64,000 nucleotides of DNA from Neelides folsomi (GCA_034687125.1 JAQGBZ010000327.1:1-64000); one strand, 5' to 3'. Counted from the stretch's first letter, positions 24,897 to 38,262 are shown. Program-made: numbers and translations. Notes: generated by a model from the letters alone, not told the origin.

Positions 24897-24923
24897 ATGA
24901 TTGAAACAAGACCGTCCCATTGA
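24897..24923 (+). other. Upstream ORF 2, 8 codons
   Basis: ATG reading MIETRPSH and a stop, ending 10 bases before the main start codon at 24934. The close spacing would leave little room for reinitiation. Confidence 0.3.
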
Positions 24924-24933
24924 ACTCATCAAG

Positions 24934-26441
24934 ATGAGGGTTGGAGGTGAGGGATCCGTTCAGCCCAACTCCTCATCCTCCACCACCAATCTGCTCCTCC
25001 CCGAGATCCAACGATCCGAATTGAGCGGGATCCGACGGATAATCTCCGTCAATGGGTCATCCGGGTACCAAGGGACCGGCATTGGAAGTAATGGAAGTGG
25101 ACCGGGGCTCAAGAACGTGGTTTGTCCTACAAGTGCATCCTCAGCAGGATCAGGAATGGTGGTGGCAAATAACGGCTTATGCGCCCACTCTCCTCTCGTT
25201 GGAGTTGGAGGAGAGAACATCATGATCCACACGACGGCCGCCCCTGCCCTCAATTCCTCACCAGCGAACAGCGAAGCCCCTAATGGCTACAATGGCATCT
25301 TCCTTGTAGACGGCTTCGGACAAGGCGTTCGGGTAGATGGAAGTCACAAGCGAACAGCGTCGGGATTGTCAAATGATCCTACACATCCCAGTCTTCATCA
25401 ATATGGACTTCCTTCGCTTGTCAGCCAGCCGGGGATGCCAATGGACATGTCGGCTAAAAACTGCTCGGCCTTGATGCCAAACCCTGTATGTATTCGGATC
25501 GACGGTCAGGAGGGAAGTCAAAGTGACAAGGCACATGGGGCGATCATCCCCATCCAAGGAACAACCACTGTCAGTCATGTTTCAAATGTCGTGCCAAAAT
25601 GTAATAGTGGGGGGAATCGGAATAGCGTCACGCTCCCGGTCCCGTCACCGACCCATGCAATTCCTCAAGGGAATTCACTTTCACATCTTTTCCCCCTCCA
25701 GACGACAACGCCAGTGATGAATTCGGGGATGAATTCAGGAATCAATTCGGGAATGAACCAAGGGATGAATTCAGGGATTACTTCTGGGATGAGTTCAATG
25801 AATGTTCAACCGCATCGGATTGGCATCGGGATGCAAACAAGTCCCAGCCCCATCACAGTTGTTTCCTCTCCAGAACCAAGCCCGATTTTGGCCCAATGTG
25901 AATTTCATGAAAAGAGTCAAATGGAAGTTGTAGGGGATTCTGGACGAACCCTCATTTCCACTGAGGCTCAAACTGAAGATTTGCCAGCTTTGGCTCCCCC
26001 GCCACCGCCGTCTAGAAACCGCGAACAGAGGAAGCGGGAGAGAAGAGAACGTCGTCGAGCTGATCGATCACACTCACAGACAAACACAAGTCCAAATATG
26101 CAAACGAGTCGACATTCGACGGCGCTTCCACCGCAGAGACAACACCGTCATGTGGCCATGTCGCCGAACATTTGTCAAGAAGACGTTCCTCCACCCGGCA
26201 CGGGAATTAACATACCCGACCTCCTTAATTCACATTTGCCCCCGCCGTATTCAACCCTGCCGCAAAATTGTGAACGCCGGGTTGGATTAGGATCTGTGCC
26301 AATTCCAGTCATTGGGCCGCCACCAAACTGCCCGCCACAATTCCCCCCGCCGCTTCTTCCCGGACCTCCCCCGAATTGCCTCCCCAGTCCCCCGCAACCG
26401 GTCCGATACCATTTTTCTCCAAATGTTCGAGCCAGTAGAAG
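24934..26441 (+). CDS. Proline-rich membrane protein, long N-terminal coding exon
   Basis: The start is the ATG at 24934 (context ATCAAGATGAGG). The same frame is also open for 11 codons upstream from a TTG at 24901, but a TGA at 24898-24900 closes it and there is no earlier ATG. The exon encodes 502 residues plus two bases and ends at a strong donor (AAG/GTGAGT). The protein is low-complexity and Gly/Ser/Pro-rich. Residues about 262-290 repeat Asn-Ser-Gly-Met. Residues 355-360 are a run of six prolines, followed by the basic patch RNREQRKRERRERRRADR (362-379). PPPY lies at 436-439, a possible WW-domain ligand, and 459-490 is polyproline. It is clearly richer in GC than its surroundings, as expected for real coding sequence. 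The phase-2 end joins exactly to the exon at 59813. I do not recognise the family; the region is probably a disordered cytoplasmic tail. Confidence 0.85.
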
Positions 26442-27967
26442 GTGAGTTCAAGTTTAGCATGTTTTTTATTACATATTACACAAGGCATACTTATTGCAAA
26501 AATTGAACCCACTACTAGGAACGTTCATAATAGGGACGCTAATCGGCAAACTTTTTAGCACATTAGGTTAAATAATTACATGGAAAAGTTTCATTTTAGA
26601 AGTTTCATTTACTTACGTTTACATTTAATCCTTAAATGCCACATGGTCGGGCAATTTACCATAAAATTAAGAAGTTACTTGGAAATTTTGTACGAACAAC
26701 ATTAAGCAAATATTTATTTATCTACAGCTGGGGTTTTAATTAGATTTAAAAAAAATTCATTTCAAAATAGTTCTTATTAATTTCATTTTAACGTGTAGCC
26801 TACATACGCATATCTTGTTATAAATAATAACTAATTGTTAAACGCTATTGAGCAATTGAATAGTTTGAACATTTAAAGTTAAATCCCAGATGTTATTTGT
26901 TTGTCAAACTGCCTTCACACATGCCAAGCTTTTGTTAGCACCTTTGAATATTTTCACAAATTCTTAGCGTAAATATTGCAAACATGTCACAATAATTTCC
27001 AGGGACATTATGAAGAAAAAGTGCTAAGTTGGCCATCTTGGGTTTTTAGGTTTCTTTTATCACTTTTCCAAGTTGAATAAAAGGAGATAAACCATTTGGA
27101 TAGGAAAACTTGTGCCAAATGGGTTTCTTTATATTTTCACCTTTTCATACGCCTGTCCTTCTCTGATTTACTCAAGGTAAAGAGAAATGACACTTGAAGT
27201 ACAGTTGTAATTCTCCTTAAGCATACGATCATACACAACTCGTCATAAACAAAAGACCTTGTCTTATTTAAGCCATTCCTCTGCTTAAATTATAAAATCA
27301 TAATTCCAAACGATCGTGCTCACTATAATTTCGAAAGACAAATGGTAATTACTTCCGAATTATTTAATCATTTGTTTACTCATTCGTTTATAACTTCAAT
27401 CAAAACACGTCACTAAAATGAAATTTTGAAGACTCACTTTGACAAACTTATTAAATTGCAATTGTAATTTGAAATGTAAGTTAAATGTATGTTACACTTG
27501 CAGTTAAATAATTTTGTATAAGAGTGAATTTTTTAAAGAACTTTAAGCATTTGAATAAAGAACCATTTGAATAAATTAAACAATTGGGTTTGTGTCGCAA
27601 TAGTCAAATTGCACTACTTTTATTTACAAGTTCTACAATTGAAACTGTCGATAATAAAAAGCGGAAATTAGGAACGAGTTTTGAAAACATTGCAATAAGA
27701 TAATTTAAGCAGAGAAAATCCTGAATTGACTCGAGAAGCTCGAGATGATAATCTTCCTTGGTGGATTCCATCACCAGTCAAATGTAGATGTACATAAATC
27801 CACATTATTACAACTTTATCTCTTTAAATGTATAATCTGTATCTTAAAATGTATTTGCCTCAATGGCCTACTCGAGATTATGTTTTCATTTGGGGTTTCA
27901 AATTGGGACGGCAATTGAACATGGTTGGATTAATAGCATTAACCTGTCAAAATTCCATTCAAAGTGA

Positions 27968-28082
27968 ATGGTGGAGAAGAGGAAGGGAGAGATTCGCTTT
28001 GGGCCGAAATGGATACAAATAAACAATTCCCTCTCGTTCACAAACCCAAATGAGGATTCGATAGCGGCATTCGAATGCAATG
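27968..28082 (+). other. Weak first-exon-like frame with strong donor
   Basis: From ATG at 27968 the frame reads MVEKRKGEIRFGPKWIQ, INNSLSFTNPNEDSIAAFEC, N and then G before a GTAAGA donor at 28083. Without splicing it stays open to 28153. The phase (one base left over) does not fit the downstream exon at 59813, which needs two, so it is not a simple alternative start of the host gene. The opposite strand is open for 124 codons over the same interval. Confidence 0.12.
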
Positions 28083-28473
28083 GTAAGAACGATGCATCGT
28101 ACGTACCATCACGATGGCAACTTCGTAATAGAACAATAAATCGAGCGATTTGATGAGTTGGAAGGAGAGAGAAAGTGAAACTCGTGGATCTGCCATATGA
28201 ACCACCTTGGGAATGAAGTGAATGAATGGAAATTCTGTCGTTGGGATTTCTTGGCAACAGGCGCCTGACCATTCAAAGGAGGAAGAGATGAAATCCCAGT
28301 CGGCTCATCTCACTTATTATTCAATTGGTTCCCATCCATTAGGAAAGTGAGGTGTGGTGGAGTGGGACATGGGAAAAGAAGGTCTTACTCTTATTTGTTT
28401 ATTAATGGCCCTTTCCCATTTTTACTCGAGGTCGCTTGCGTGTGGTTGAATGTCTCATGAAATTCACGATTTA

Positions 28474-28552
28474 TATCACAAGAATATCATAAGGATATCA
28501 TAGGAATATCATAGGAGTATCTTAAGAATATTATAGGAGGATTATAGGAGTT
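28474..28552. repeat. Degenerate 12-base tandem repeat (AATATCATAGG)
   Basis: About six imperfect copies of GAATATCATAGG or GGATATCATAGG in tandem. Confidence 0.7.
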
Positions 28553-30665
28553 AACAATGGTTGTTAATAAGGAGCTAGAGCTATAGACGTATGTTTATTA
28601 GATAGATGGTTTAAATTACGAATCTCTAGGTGTGGTCCTTCTGTTTAGTTGTACGATAATGATAATGATATGATATTTATTAAGAATGGTATTTTAATTT
28701 TATTTTATTGATCCTATCGGTCCCACTCTTCCTATTGTCCTCGGATCTGTGAGAACAAGTTATTAAAAGTGAAAGATCCCCAAATGAAAAGCAAACAATG
28801 GGACATTTCATGGGGTTGTGGGCATAAGACACCGCCGTGGTTAAAAAGCCCTATTTACATATTATATTTCTATTCAATTAACAATTTAACATGTGATCCT
28901 TAAGAAACTTTCTTGATAACGAACCTTAGAGAGAATTATGAATTGATGTAATCTTAATCTCAAGATATATATTCCTTTAAAGATATAAAGTAAGATGACA
29001 GTGATTTAAGTCCCGAAATCCTTGTGGCATAAATCACCAATTTCTTGGGGTTGATAAAATTCAAGGGATGTTTGAGTCTTTAGGTTTAAAGCTTTAAAAA
29101 GATTCCTCACGAGAATATTTGCATATAATTGCCCATTTCCATACACTTTAGGTTTCCACTTTCTTCTCCCTGGCCATTCATTGAACTTTTGGTTTTATTA
29201 ATTGGATATGAAACCTATTGGGTTTCTCATCTCCCGGAATAAAATATGTATAAAATATTGGGATTTGGATTGGATCAAAGATAAAGGAAGAATCTTTCAA
29301 CGATTCACTCGATGGTGGATGAAGATGGGAAAGTTGAATAACTTTCCTTTTTTATGACTTTAGCGGGCAATGTGGGAAGGATTCCATTAAGCATTGAAAT
29401 GTTCGATTTGAAAGGTTTTTGAAAGTTTTTTATCAAAATTGGACAGTTTGGTTCTTCATTTGAATAAGCTTTGGCTTATCTTTACCCATAAGCGGAAAAT
29501 ATGAAACTATATTTTTAATATATCGACAATGATATTTTGATATTCATTCTATTCATTCATACGAATCTTATCTTTAACCTGTTCAATTCACTGTTCATAC
29601 TTCCCGCACGAGTGAACATTACAACTAAAAATGTATTTCGAAAAGTACTCCAAATATGGTTAAATGAGTTAAGTTTAAATGGTTAAGCGATTAGACGATT
29701 TGCATCATTTAATCAGAGACAGTCAGACATTTGAAATGTGCAGAAATCTTTTATTATTCTATACATTATAAGACCAATGTAAAGAGTTCAAAAGGGTACA
29801 AATCTGCTCATCATATTATATTCATTTCTCCATGTACATTTAAGTACATGAATCTGTATTGTATAGTTTTTAATAAAGATGGATAGAAATAACTCGGATT
29901 ATGCAAAGATTCAAATTGTAGGGTTTATTTGAATTAAGAATGTTGAAATGTGTGAGTAAATAAGGCTTCCCTCCTCACAAGGAATCCAATTCTTTGGACC
30001 CAACCAAGCCGAAGAGGAATCTCCGCTAATATGGGCGGATGAAGGGGAGAAGGACCATTATGATGATTAGAGATATCAAGTTGTGAAGTCTTGTGAATGC
30101 ATCTGAGTTTCCTCAAGTTTCTTTTTGCATTTGTATTCACACCAATGGAGAGATTCGTGGGGACGGGTGAGGATTCAGGTTCTCGAGGCTTAAAGGCTCA
30201 AAATGAACCCCACACCCCTACCATCATTATAAGAATCATACGATCATAGCCATTAAAATTATAGCCATCGTATATTTAACATAGAATAATATTATGCCCT
30301 TTACTAAAAAGGGCAGGAGAGAAATTCTGAGGACCTTAAGGGCTCCTTTTTAAACTGTGGGAGACTTTGAGAAACTTTATTTCTCATAAATACAGTACTT
30401 TTACAAATATGAGTATGAGTACATAATGTATGATGTGTGTTTGTCGTATGTTACAGATATGTAACTTGTACATATGTATGTGCACATGTTTGCTTGTCCT
30501 CATTTATTTCCTTTTATACTGGAGGCATTATTAAGGGAAGAGAGCCGTCATTTATAGGAGCTCCACAAGTGAAGGCTTTTACTTTACTTCCTATACAAAA
30601 TTTATTTCTATCCATCACGCATTGTCAGAAAGTTCGATGAGCGGGGTTGAGTAACGGGCTTTATT

Positions 30666-30679
30666 CACACACACACACA
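30666..30679. repeat. (CA)7 microsatellite
   Basis: Uninterrupted CACACA run of 14 bases. Confidence 0.9.
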
Positions 30680-32259
30680 ACATCCGAGTATTAACCATTT
30701 AACAATGCCTTACTTTGCTCGTAATATCAAGCAGTTAGAATTTCCACGTATAATAAATAAATATAAGGCTACTCGAAGAACATAGAGAAACATCCACAGT
30801 GAACATTGTGAACAATATTACATAAGTGAGATTATAGGAAATATTATAGGGTATTGTATACTGTAATATACGAAGGCAGGAAAATAATAATAGAGATTCT
30901 TTATGAGCTATAATTCACAATGGTAAAGAAATGGTTAAATTGAAGAATGGAGTAAAATGGAGAATGTTGAGGAATTTTGTTTTTCATGTTTTATATGGAA
31001 AACTGAAAGAGTTTTTGAAGTTATCAAACCCTGAAGTGTTTTCCGTTCTGAGCGGATATGCGATAAAAGTTCGATTCGATGTTTCACAGCATTTTCGGCC
31101 CCATTATTGAATTTCATTTTTATGGGTTGAATTTAATATTTACCGAGTTTGATTCTCTGTAGAATTAATATGAGAAAAGTTTTCGGACCAAAATGAACCC
31201 ATTTGTGAGTTGAAGTTTATGGATGAAAAATCTTTTCTTTTTTGGACTCATCATTTACAATGGATTTGAATTGAATTCTATTTCATCTTTAATGACATTT
31301 TCTCTAATGTTCCTTTGATGTCGTTTGGGTCGGTATTTACTTTAATCAAGATGTCAATAGGAAGGAATTGGTCCGAATTAAAAGCCCTTTTAGTTAAAGC
31401 TCTTTTAAAGAACATTCGGCTTTTACATCCAATTCTTTTCAAAGTTGTTTAATTCAATTTGGCTCATTACTCTTATTCTTCTCCCACTTCCTTTTCACCT
31501 AATTTTCTTCTAAGGGGTAAATTATAGTTCTTATAGTGTCTCCAATTTGAATGGAGGATTAAAATTTAGAAATTCAATTACTCTTTCTGTCACTTTTTAA
31601 ATCAGTTTTATTTAAAATTCCGTTAGACCAAATCCGTTATGTTGAATTTAAACCTTTATGTCAGGTTTAAATATGCCCAAAATTCGTTTTTACCAAATAT
31701 GTAAGGTTTGTAATTCTGCATAATCCTTCAAAGGTTCAGACAACACTAATTTATAATGAAAATCCTCATAAGAGGATTATTTTTTTAATACCAGTTCAAC
31801 TCTTCAATTGACTCTAGCCAAAACGTAAAGCAAAAATGAAAAAGTGATGCAAAAATCCAAGATTGATGGGCTCATTCATTACCAGGTTAAATTGTAATAA
31901 AATAATTTTCATAATTTAATACCCAACGGTTATAATACAAGAAATAGTCCTTCAATTGTCAGTTACATAAATTGCTAAACTAATCGTAAACACAAAGAGA
32001 AAAACTTTTAAATTCCTTCGTGCATTTAATCTATCGGATTATTTTGCATGAAAGTTCTTGAACTCGTATTCAATACATTCTTCTAAAAGAACTAAAAGTG
32101 TTTAATATTATGTTTAGGCAAAAGTTTAGAACTAAATGTAAGAACCATATAAGAAATATATAAAAAATATATGTACTACATTATTATGTACCAAAGGTAT
32201 ACTTAACGCATATTATTTAGTTAAAGCATATTATTCCATGGAGCATTCGATAAGTGAAT

Positions 32260-32418
32260 TTAGTCATTCTTTAGAGCTTTGGTTCTCATTCTTACTTTCT
32301 GCACGGCTGCGCGGACATGATCGCTGATCACATTTATAACTTCTTCATTTTTCATTTCGACTTTGTAGAATCGGTTAAGGAGATTACCTTTGCCGAGTAG
32401 GGTGGGATAACTCTCAGC
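32260..32418 (-). other. Possible terminal coding exon, minus strand
   Basis: On the minus strand the frame runs from 32418 to TAA at 32260-32262 and reads AESYPTLLGKGNLLNRFYKV, then EMKNEEVINVISDHVRAAVQ and KVRMRTKALKND. Several AGs could act as acceptor (exon from 32417 or 32412); the best pyrimidine tract (CCATTTCTTTTAG, exon from 32432) would open a different frame that also carries a stop, which weakens the case. Composition (balanced hydrophobic and charged, helical pattern) is more protein-like than other frames in this intron. No family is recognised and no partner exon was found. It could be a nested gene's last exon, a gene fragment, or chance. Confidence 0.25.
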
Positions 32419-33796
32419 TCAGGTGGAAACATCTAAAAGAAATGGTTCCAAATCGGCTATGAGTTCTCATGACGTATGTAACTTCTACTATGTACGTGAA
32501 CACGAACAGAGAGCGGATAATAAATTATTTAATATCAAGAATAGATGAAAGCGTATAGAATCATAAGATTAGTTCTTAGGAGGAAATGCCTCTCAAATAA
32601 AAAAATGTCTCTATGAGCTCAATACAAAATACATTATGTACAATGTACAAATATCCTACGTATTGCAATTGCATATAGTGTATTAAAAATTATAAGAATT
32701 TTGTTTCGGCTAAATATCGAAACAAAGAATCCTTTCGATTCTTCCCAAATTCTTCTTTTTATATTATAAATAATACAAATTGGAAGAGTCTTCACAGGTA
32801 GCGATTAGATTAAATGATCCTTTACATATTTGTACATACACTGTATTATATTTCTTATACATTTTCTATGTATGTTAATACATTATTCCTACTCACATTC
32901 CTTGTTTCCTGATGATGATGGCCCATGGGCTCACATGAATTAGAGGAAAGAGAAGGGATTTTATCCAAAGGAACCCTCATCTTCCCTATAATAATTCCAC
33001 CACCATCGTCTTCCATGTTACGTAAATAACTAAGGGTTGTTGTTTGACTCCTTCCATAAACTTATTTCATCCTTGTCGGCCATTATCCAGAATTGAGATA
33101 GGAAAGTTTGTATAATATTAAATATGGTTCCCCGTCCCTTCCTTTTTTCATCCTCACAATTTGAAGCTTTTGAAGAGTTATTGATGCATTAGAAATAGGG
33201 CGGGTGGAAAAGGGTCTTAGAACCATAAACGAAATGTCTGTGTTATTCCTCCTTCCAAATCATTCGCCTTCTCCTCACTTTCTAACATATTTATTATCCC
33301 AAAGAACCTCTTTCCATTTTGGATATTTAATCCTCTCCGCTCTCTGCACTCGGAAGAAATTTGTTTAAAAGAGTGATCTTATTTGCATTTCTTGAGGACT
33401 GATGTGAAGGAAGGCAATTAGAGTTTGGCCTAGACCATTGTTCATTGTTGTCATTTAACCTCCTTTTGCTCTCTTTCTTATTTTATCTCCACTTAATTTT
33501 TTTCCCTTTTTATTCTCCCTAACTAACTTGAGAGTAAGTGTATGTAGATTGCAAAAAGAGTTCTAAAATACATTCAACAGCTTTTAAATTAACTCAAATA
33601 GAAAGTTGACGAAAAATAAAGACATTAAGGAAACAACAAGAATTTCCAATTAATGCGTCATATTTAAATTCTTATAATTATAATTTAAGTCTTAATAAAT
33701 TGTCCTACATATGGTACTAATATACAGATATGACTACTTTAATTAACTAGAGACATCTCATTGAGTCAATTCAGTAAGATGTGAGTATGAGAATAA

Positions 33797-33835
33797 ATTG
33801 GAATGAAATTGGAATGAAATTGGAGTGAAATTGGG
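33797..33835. repeat. 11-base tandem repeat (ATTGGAATGAA)
   Basis: Three and a half copies; the third has one substitution. It lies within a 128-codon minus-strand frame that is otherwise featureless. Confidence 0.8.
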
Positions 33836-35547
33836 TCCGTTGATTGAATCATTTGATTCGCTCGTCACTCCCTTAATTCTCAAACTTCTTGTTAATAGAA
33901 ATTGAATAAAGGAGGATTTTTGAGTATAAAGGGAAGGAACGGAGAGGGCCGGAGTGAAATAATTACAATTTGAAACAATTTGGCTCAAAGTCAATTGAGT
34001 GTGTAGAACGGGACTGACGAGGTTCAGAATTGGAAAAACGAGCCACTTTACAATTGTGTCTTCACTTGGAAGTGGAGAGAATACGGGATAGTTCATTAGA
34101 AGGAATATCCTTAAGTGGATTGAATGCGAACATTCGATCAACATCCCTTGTAGTACTATAGGTAATACCTTTATATACCACAGGTAATACTTTTCTGCAC
34201 ATTGAAGATCTTTGGATCCATGGAAGATCTTATTGAGGATTCCATGTGATGTTGCGAAAAGTCTGAAAGATTCTCCGAGCTTAATGAACCAGGAGATCCT
34301 TCCATAAAAGACTCAATTCCCTCTGACTGGCTTCATTTAATACAAAAGTTGATATGATGGAAAGGCCATCGTCCAAAATACACACGTTGGTTAATGAATC
34401 TGGCTGAATCCCTTTTGGCGAAACACTTTGCATTCTCAACCCTGTCATTATCTCACTGAATGTGAGTGAGGGATGAGATTTAAGGTTCGATGGTCAAATG
34501 GGATTCAAATTGCATGATCTTTCATCATTTGCCTTTTCTCATTATCACTTCCATTTCTTACGTTTATTTCTTATATTTATTTCGTACATTTCAAGTTCAA
34601 CAATTTATGAATAGTCATTTATTAAAATTAAAATGATTTCCAAGATGGTGATGAAAATTTTTTAAATACTGAGAATGCAATTATTATAATCATGGCTAGT
34701 TAGAATTATTAGAAGTCAAGTCATTAAAATTATCCAATAATTGGAATATTTAAAAAATGGCAAGGTTAAATAATTTAACTTATTACCTTTAACCAACATT
34801 GTGCTAATTTTTTTTATTTAAGTTATTTAACATTCAAAAGCTCATCTACTTACATAAAATAGAGATAAATATACATTTAAATATATTCTAGTTATGTTTC
34901 CTTATGTGTTTTGGTAAATACGTCATAATTGAAAAAATTATGTTTTTTCGAATATTCAGCACAATTACTTATCTGTACCTGAAGCTACTGACTGCCTTAT
35001 GGTGTGTGTAATTTTTGCGCATTCAATTTCCTTTATTAACCTTGGAATTGATGAAGATGTTTCGAGTTTGAATTGCAAAAGTGTTTTGTGTTAACCATAC
35101 AAGATTGGAACGACCAACACACCTTTGCTTATTCCACTGCAAGGTATTGAAATACATAAAGTATAACTAAAGTATATAAAACATAATAAGGAAATTTTCA
35201 AAGATTCATTGGCGAGTAATTTAAGGAAGTTTTCCTATACGTTGAACATAATCATCCATTACAGAGTTTATACATGGTTGGTCAATATGGCAATGGTGAT
35301 ATTAAATCCACCTGGACCTCTTGGTCGAATACATTACTTGGATCTACAGAGTTATTAATCTCTCTTTAATGGAAAGAACCTTGTCCTCAACCTGATGACA
35401 ATGGGCTCCTTTCTCAAATATCCTCTTCATTCTTCTTCATACTTCTTCATTCTTTTTCTACGCACATCTTCATTGAATGTTTAAATTAAGAGAACGTATA
35501 TCATATGTGTATAAGTATAGTATGTGCTCGTATAAGTAATTATTTTT

Positions 35548-35564
35548 ATTATTATTATTATTAT
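35548..35564. repeat. (ATT)n microsatellite
   Basis: Five and two-thirds copies of ATT without interruption. Confidence 0.85.
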
Positions 35565-36024
35565 CTCGATTTATTCATCAATATTTGATATACAAATTGT
35601 TAAATCACATTAGAAAAGGATAGCACGCCCTATAACTAAGTAACTGTGTACCCAAATAATATAAATTTTTATAAAACATAGCGTTGATTACATTTAATGA
35701 TTAATATAAGAATAAAATAAAAGTAATTTAACTTATTGGTTATGAAGTAAAAATTCGAAGACATTAGAGGAAAATTAATTGTAATTTACATCACAATACA
35801 ACGGCTGGACCGAGACTCTAGTAATGTATAATATGATAATATCTAATTTTAATATTTATTTAATATTGAATAAATAATGGTTGTAATAGAAATAAAGTGT
35901 CTAAAGGGATGCTCATAATAAGGAAGCAAAAGCAGGGTTTTTATATGAATTTATTAGGGAATTTAAAGGAGGGATTTTCCTTCTTGGCATTAGCATTCAC
36001 CTGATGTTGGTCATCAGCAAGTCA

Positions 36025-36209
36025 TTAACTATAGGGAAGAATCCCTGGGAGCTCTTGAGCTTCTTGCTCTGGACGAGTTCTCATTGCGCCTCGCCGCTGA
36101 TTAACCCACTGGTCCTTCTGTTCCTCATCTAATCATTCCAGGGAACATCTTGAACTTCATCATGGCCATTCAACGCAACAGACACGAAGCCCCCATTCGG
36201 GCAAGTAAC
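36025..36209 (-). pseudogene. Possible broken coding fragment, minus strand
   Basis: On the minus strand 36209-36129 reads VTCPNGGFVSVALNGHDEVQ and DVPWND before a stop. A shifted frame starting at 36132 reads LDEEQKDQWVNQRRGAMRTR and then PEQEAQELPGILPYS before TAA at 36025-36027. Two protein-like stretches abut with a frame change, as in a decayed gene copy. No family is recognised; the island effect seen elsewhere in this intron makes chance quite possible. Confidence 0.2.
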
Positions 36210-38164
36210 ACTTTAATTAGATAGGAATTGTTGGGAGCGATGAAGATGAAAAGGAAAAAGCAGAAAAAAGTTGATTAAACTTAATAACTTTTACTTTGGC
36301 AAATTAACTCAGCAATATCATAAGTTATACTCAAATCTTTAATACATTCAGGTAGATATACATAAGGAAGTATTTATTTACAATTTCTTGTAATATGGGC
36401 ATAGATATTTAAAATTTACATTGTATGTATTATATATATTTAATATGGTATATTTGGTATTTGGTAACTCCTTACAAGAAGATTCATTTTTTTAACTGGC
36501 CTTGATTGCATGTTGATGAGCCGTCAGCTTCATGTCTGGCCATGGCACTTTTTATCATATTTGCATTATAATCACAATCAGTTTTGGCACAAGTGTGAAT
36601 ACGATTAGAATAAATATAGAAAATGTACAGCGAATTATTCTTAGATTTGTTCAACACAATAGCAATTATTTAACTAACTAGTAATTTTTTACTAAATGAT
36701 TAGGAAATCCAATCATTGCATATACAATATTGTTAGTGGTTTAATAAGAATAAATTAAAGATGAATTCTTATTGCTAATTTTTTATCCAACCAAATTAAT
36801 TATGGTTCCAAAAGGAATTATAACTTTTTATATTGAAGACTCTCCTTGTGATTCTACCTATAACATTGTTCAGGATTGTAATATGCGAATCATGCAGTAA
36901 GTGGAAACTTTATTAAAATGCACATGGGAAGATACGCAAGCATAATTGCTAATTGCGGTGAGATTTCATAAAAAATTAAAATAATATTTTTTGTCTCTTG
37001 ACAAATTTCTCCACTGGTAAAAACATTCTCACAAGAGAGAATTTATTCCGTATGGAATATTAATTCAAACTTTTCTGCATCTCTTTTAACCATCTGTTAT
37101 GTTAGTTCGAATCATAATATAGTAAAGATAAGTAAGAGTTTTAATAATAAAAGTACTTGGATTTATTTTGGTTAAAAGTGTGACAAGATTTATAACATTT
37201 CTCTTCAATTAAAAGCCTTTCTATTCCCACGAGGGACCAATTCCAAATTGTTTCTTTTTCAAAAGATATATTTTTCCTTAACTTTAATAATACAAAGTCT
37301 AATGATACATACAAATACATAACTTAAATGTACTTTAATGATATCCCCAATGGTTGTTTCATTTCCTCAAATTATGCTCACAGGGATTTTTTGCTCCCAG
37401 CAGTTAACAATGTTATATACCGAGTTCTATTCGTTAACTCACACAATTAAGGAATTTGTACATATTTTAAGGCTTTAAGCTTAAAATGAAAATTCATAGG
37501 ATTTCCTTCCTCCCGTTGGCTCCACCATTAAAGAGAATTATAAATTCTAAATTACTCCTTCAACGTCTCATCCCCAGAGGAGGAAACAAGAGGAGAATTG
37601 ATACAAATGAATTGAACAATTTCCAACCCCATTTCAATTTACAAGTCTCACAGAGAGGGGAAATGAATTTTGAATCCTATACATTTCCTTTTAGAAGAGA
37701 GTGGAAGAGAAGTGAAGAGAATGAAACAAAGGTTTCAATATCTCCAAAAAGGAAGTTTAATCTTCAACACTCTGAAATATCGCGGCTCTAGGAAACTCTC
37801 AAAGTCCGTCAAGGAAAATTCATTAAATAGAAGGGTTTCCAAATTTCCAATCCTTCCGTGTTTAATTCAAAGGATTTTCCTCCCCATAACATTAAATTGG
37901 TAATTCTTCTCTCTCAAACCCCAATAACTCCCACTCGGAACACTCGGAAAGGGAGGGAGAGATCTGGATTTGATAAATAAGGCGCAAGGGCTCATAAGAC
38001 TCATAACTTTTGAATAAATTGGTTTGGAATCTTTAGGGCTGAAAAGGGGGGGAAATTTACATATGAGAATAATAACATTAATATTTGAGCGGTCGAGAGT
38101 AAATACACACATACAGATATTCGCAAAATAATAACATAAAGCCATATAGCTAATATTCATTATA

Positions 38165-38262
38165 TCTCTACATTATATTTCTTATATACAGAGCTGTATC
38201 TTTCTTATCTGTATATTTCTTATATGAGTAAATATCTGTATTTCTTATATAAAGAGATGGAC
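38165..38262. repeat. Degenerate TTTCTTATAT tandem repeat
   Basis: The word TTTCTTATA or TTTCTTATCT recurs four times at intervals of 20-35 bases with interspersed CTGTAT words. Confidence 0.5.

Larger units (their letters stand above)
24359..24933 (+). promoter_or_regulatory. Promoter and 5' UTR region of the membrane-protein gene
   Basis: About 575 bases before the inferred start codon. It holds a run of GAATTAAAT-type words (24690-24780) and two short upstream ORFs. The transcription start cannot be placed, and an upstream 5' UTR exon is possible. Confidence 0.35.

Noticed and set aside
27898-28272. Minus-strand ATG frame of 124 codons
   Set aside because: No domain, rich in Ser/His/Phe, and the plus strand of the same island is also open; openness seems due to composition.
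31761-31786. AATCCTC-ATAA-GAGGATT stem followed by a T run, like a bacterial terminator
   Set aside because: The context is a eukaryotic intron; a 7-base stem beside T-rich DNA is expected by chance.
33758-34144. Minus-strand ATG frame of 128 codons
   Set aside because: Ser/Leu/Phe-rich without domain pattern, and its end is made of an 11-base tandem repeat.
37486-37791. Plus-strand ATG frame of 101 codons
   Set aside because: Reads moderately like a basic protein but has no recognisable motif, no splice context and overlaps another open frame; kept as unsupported.
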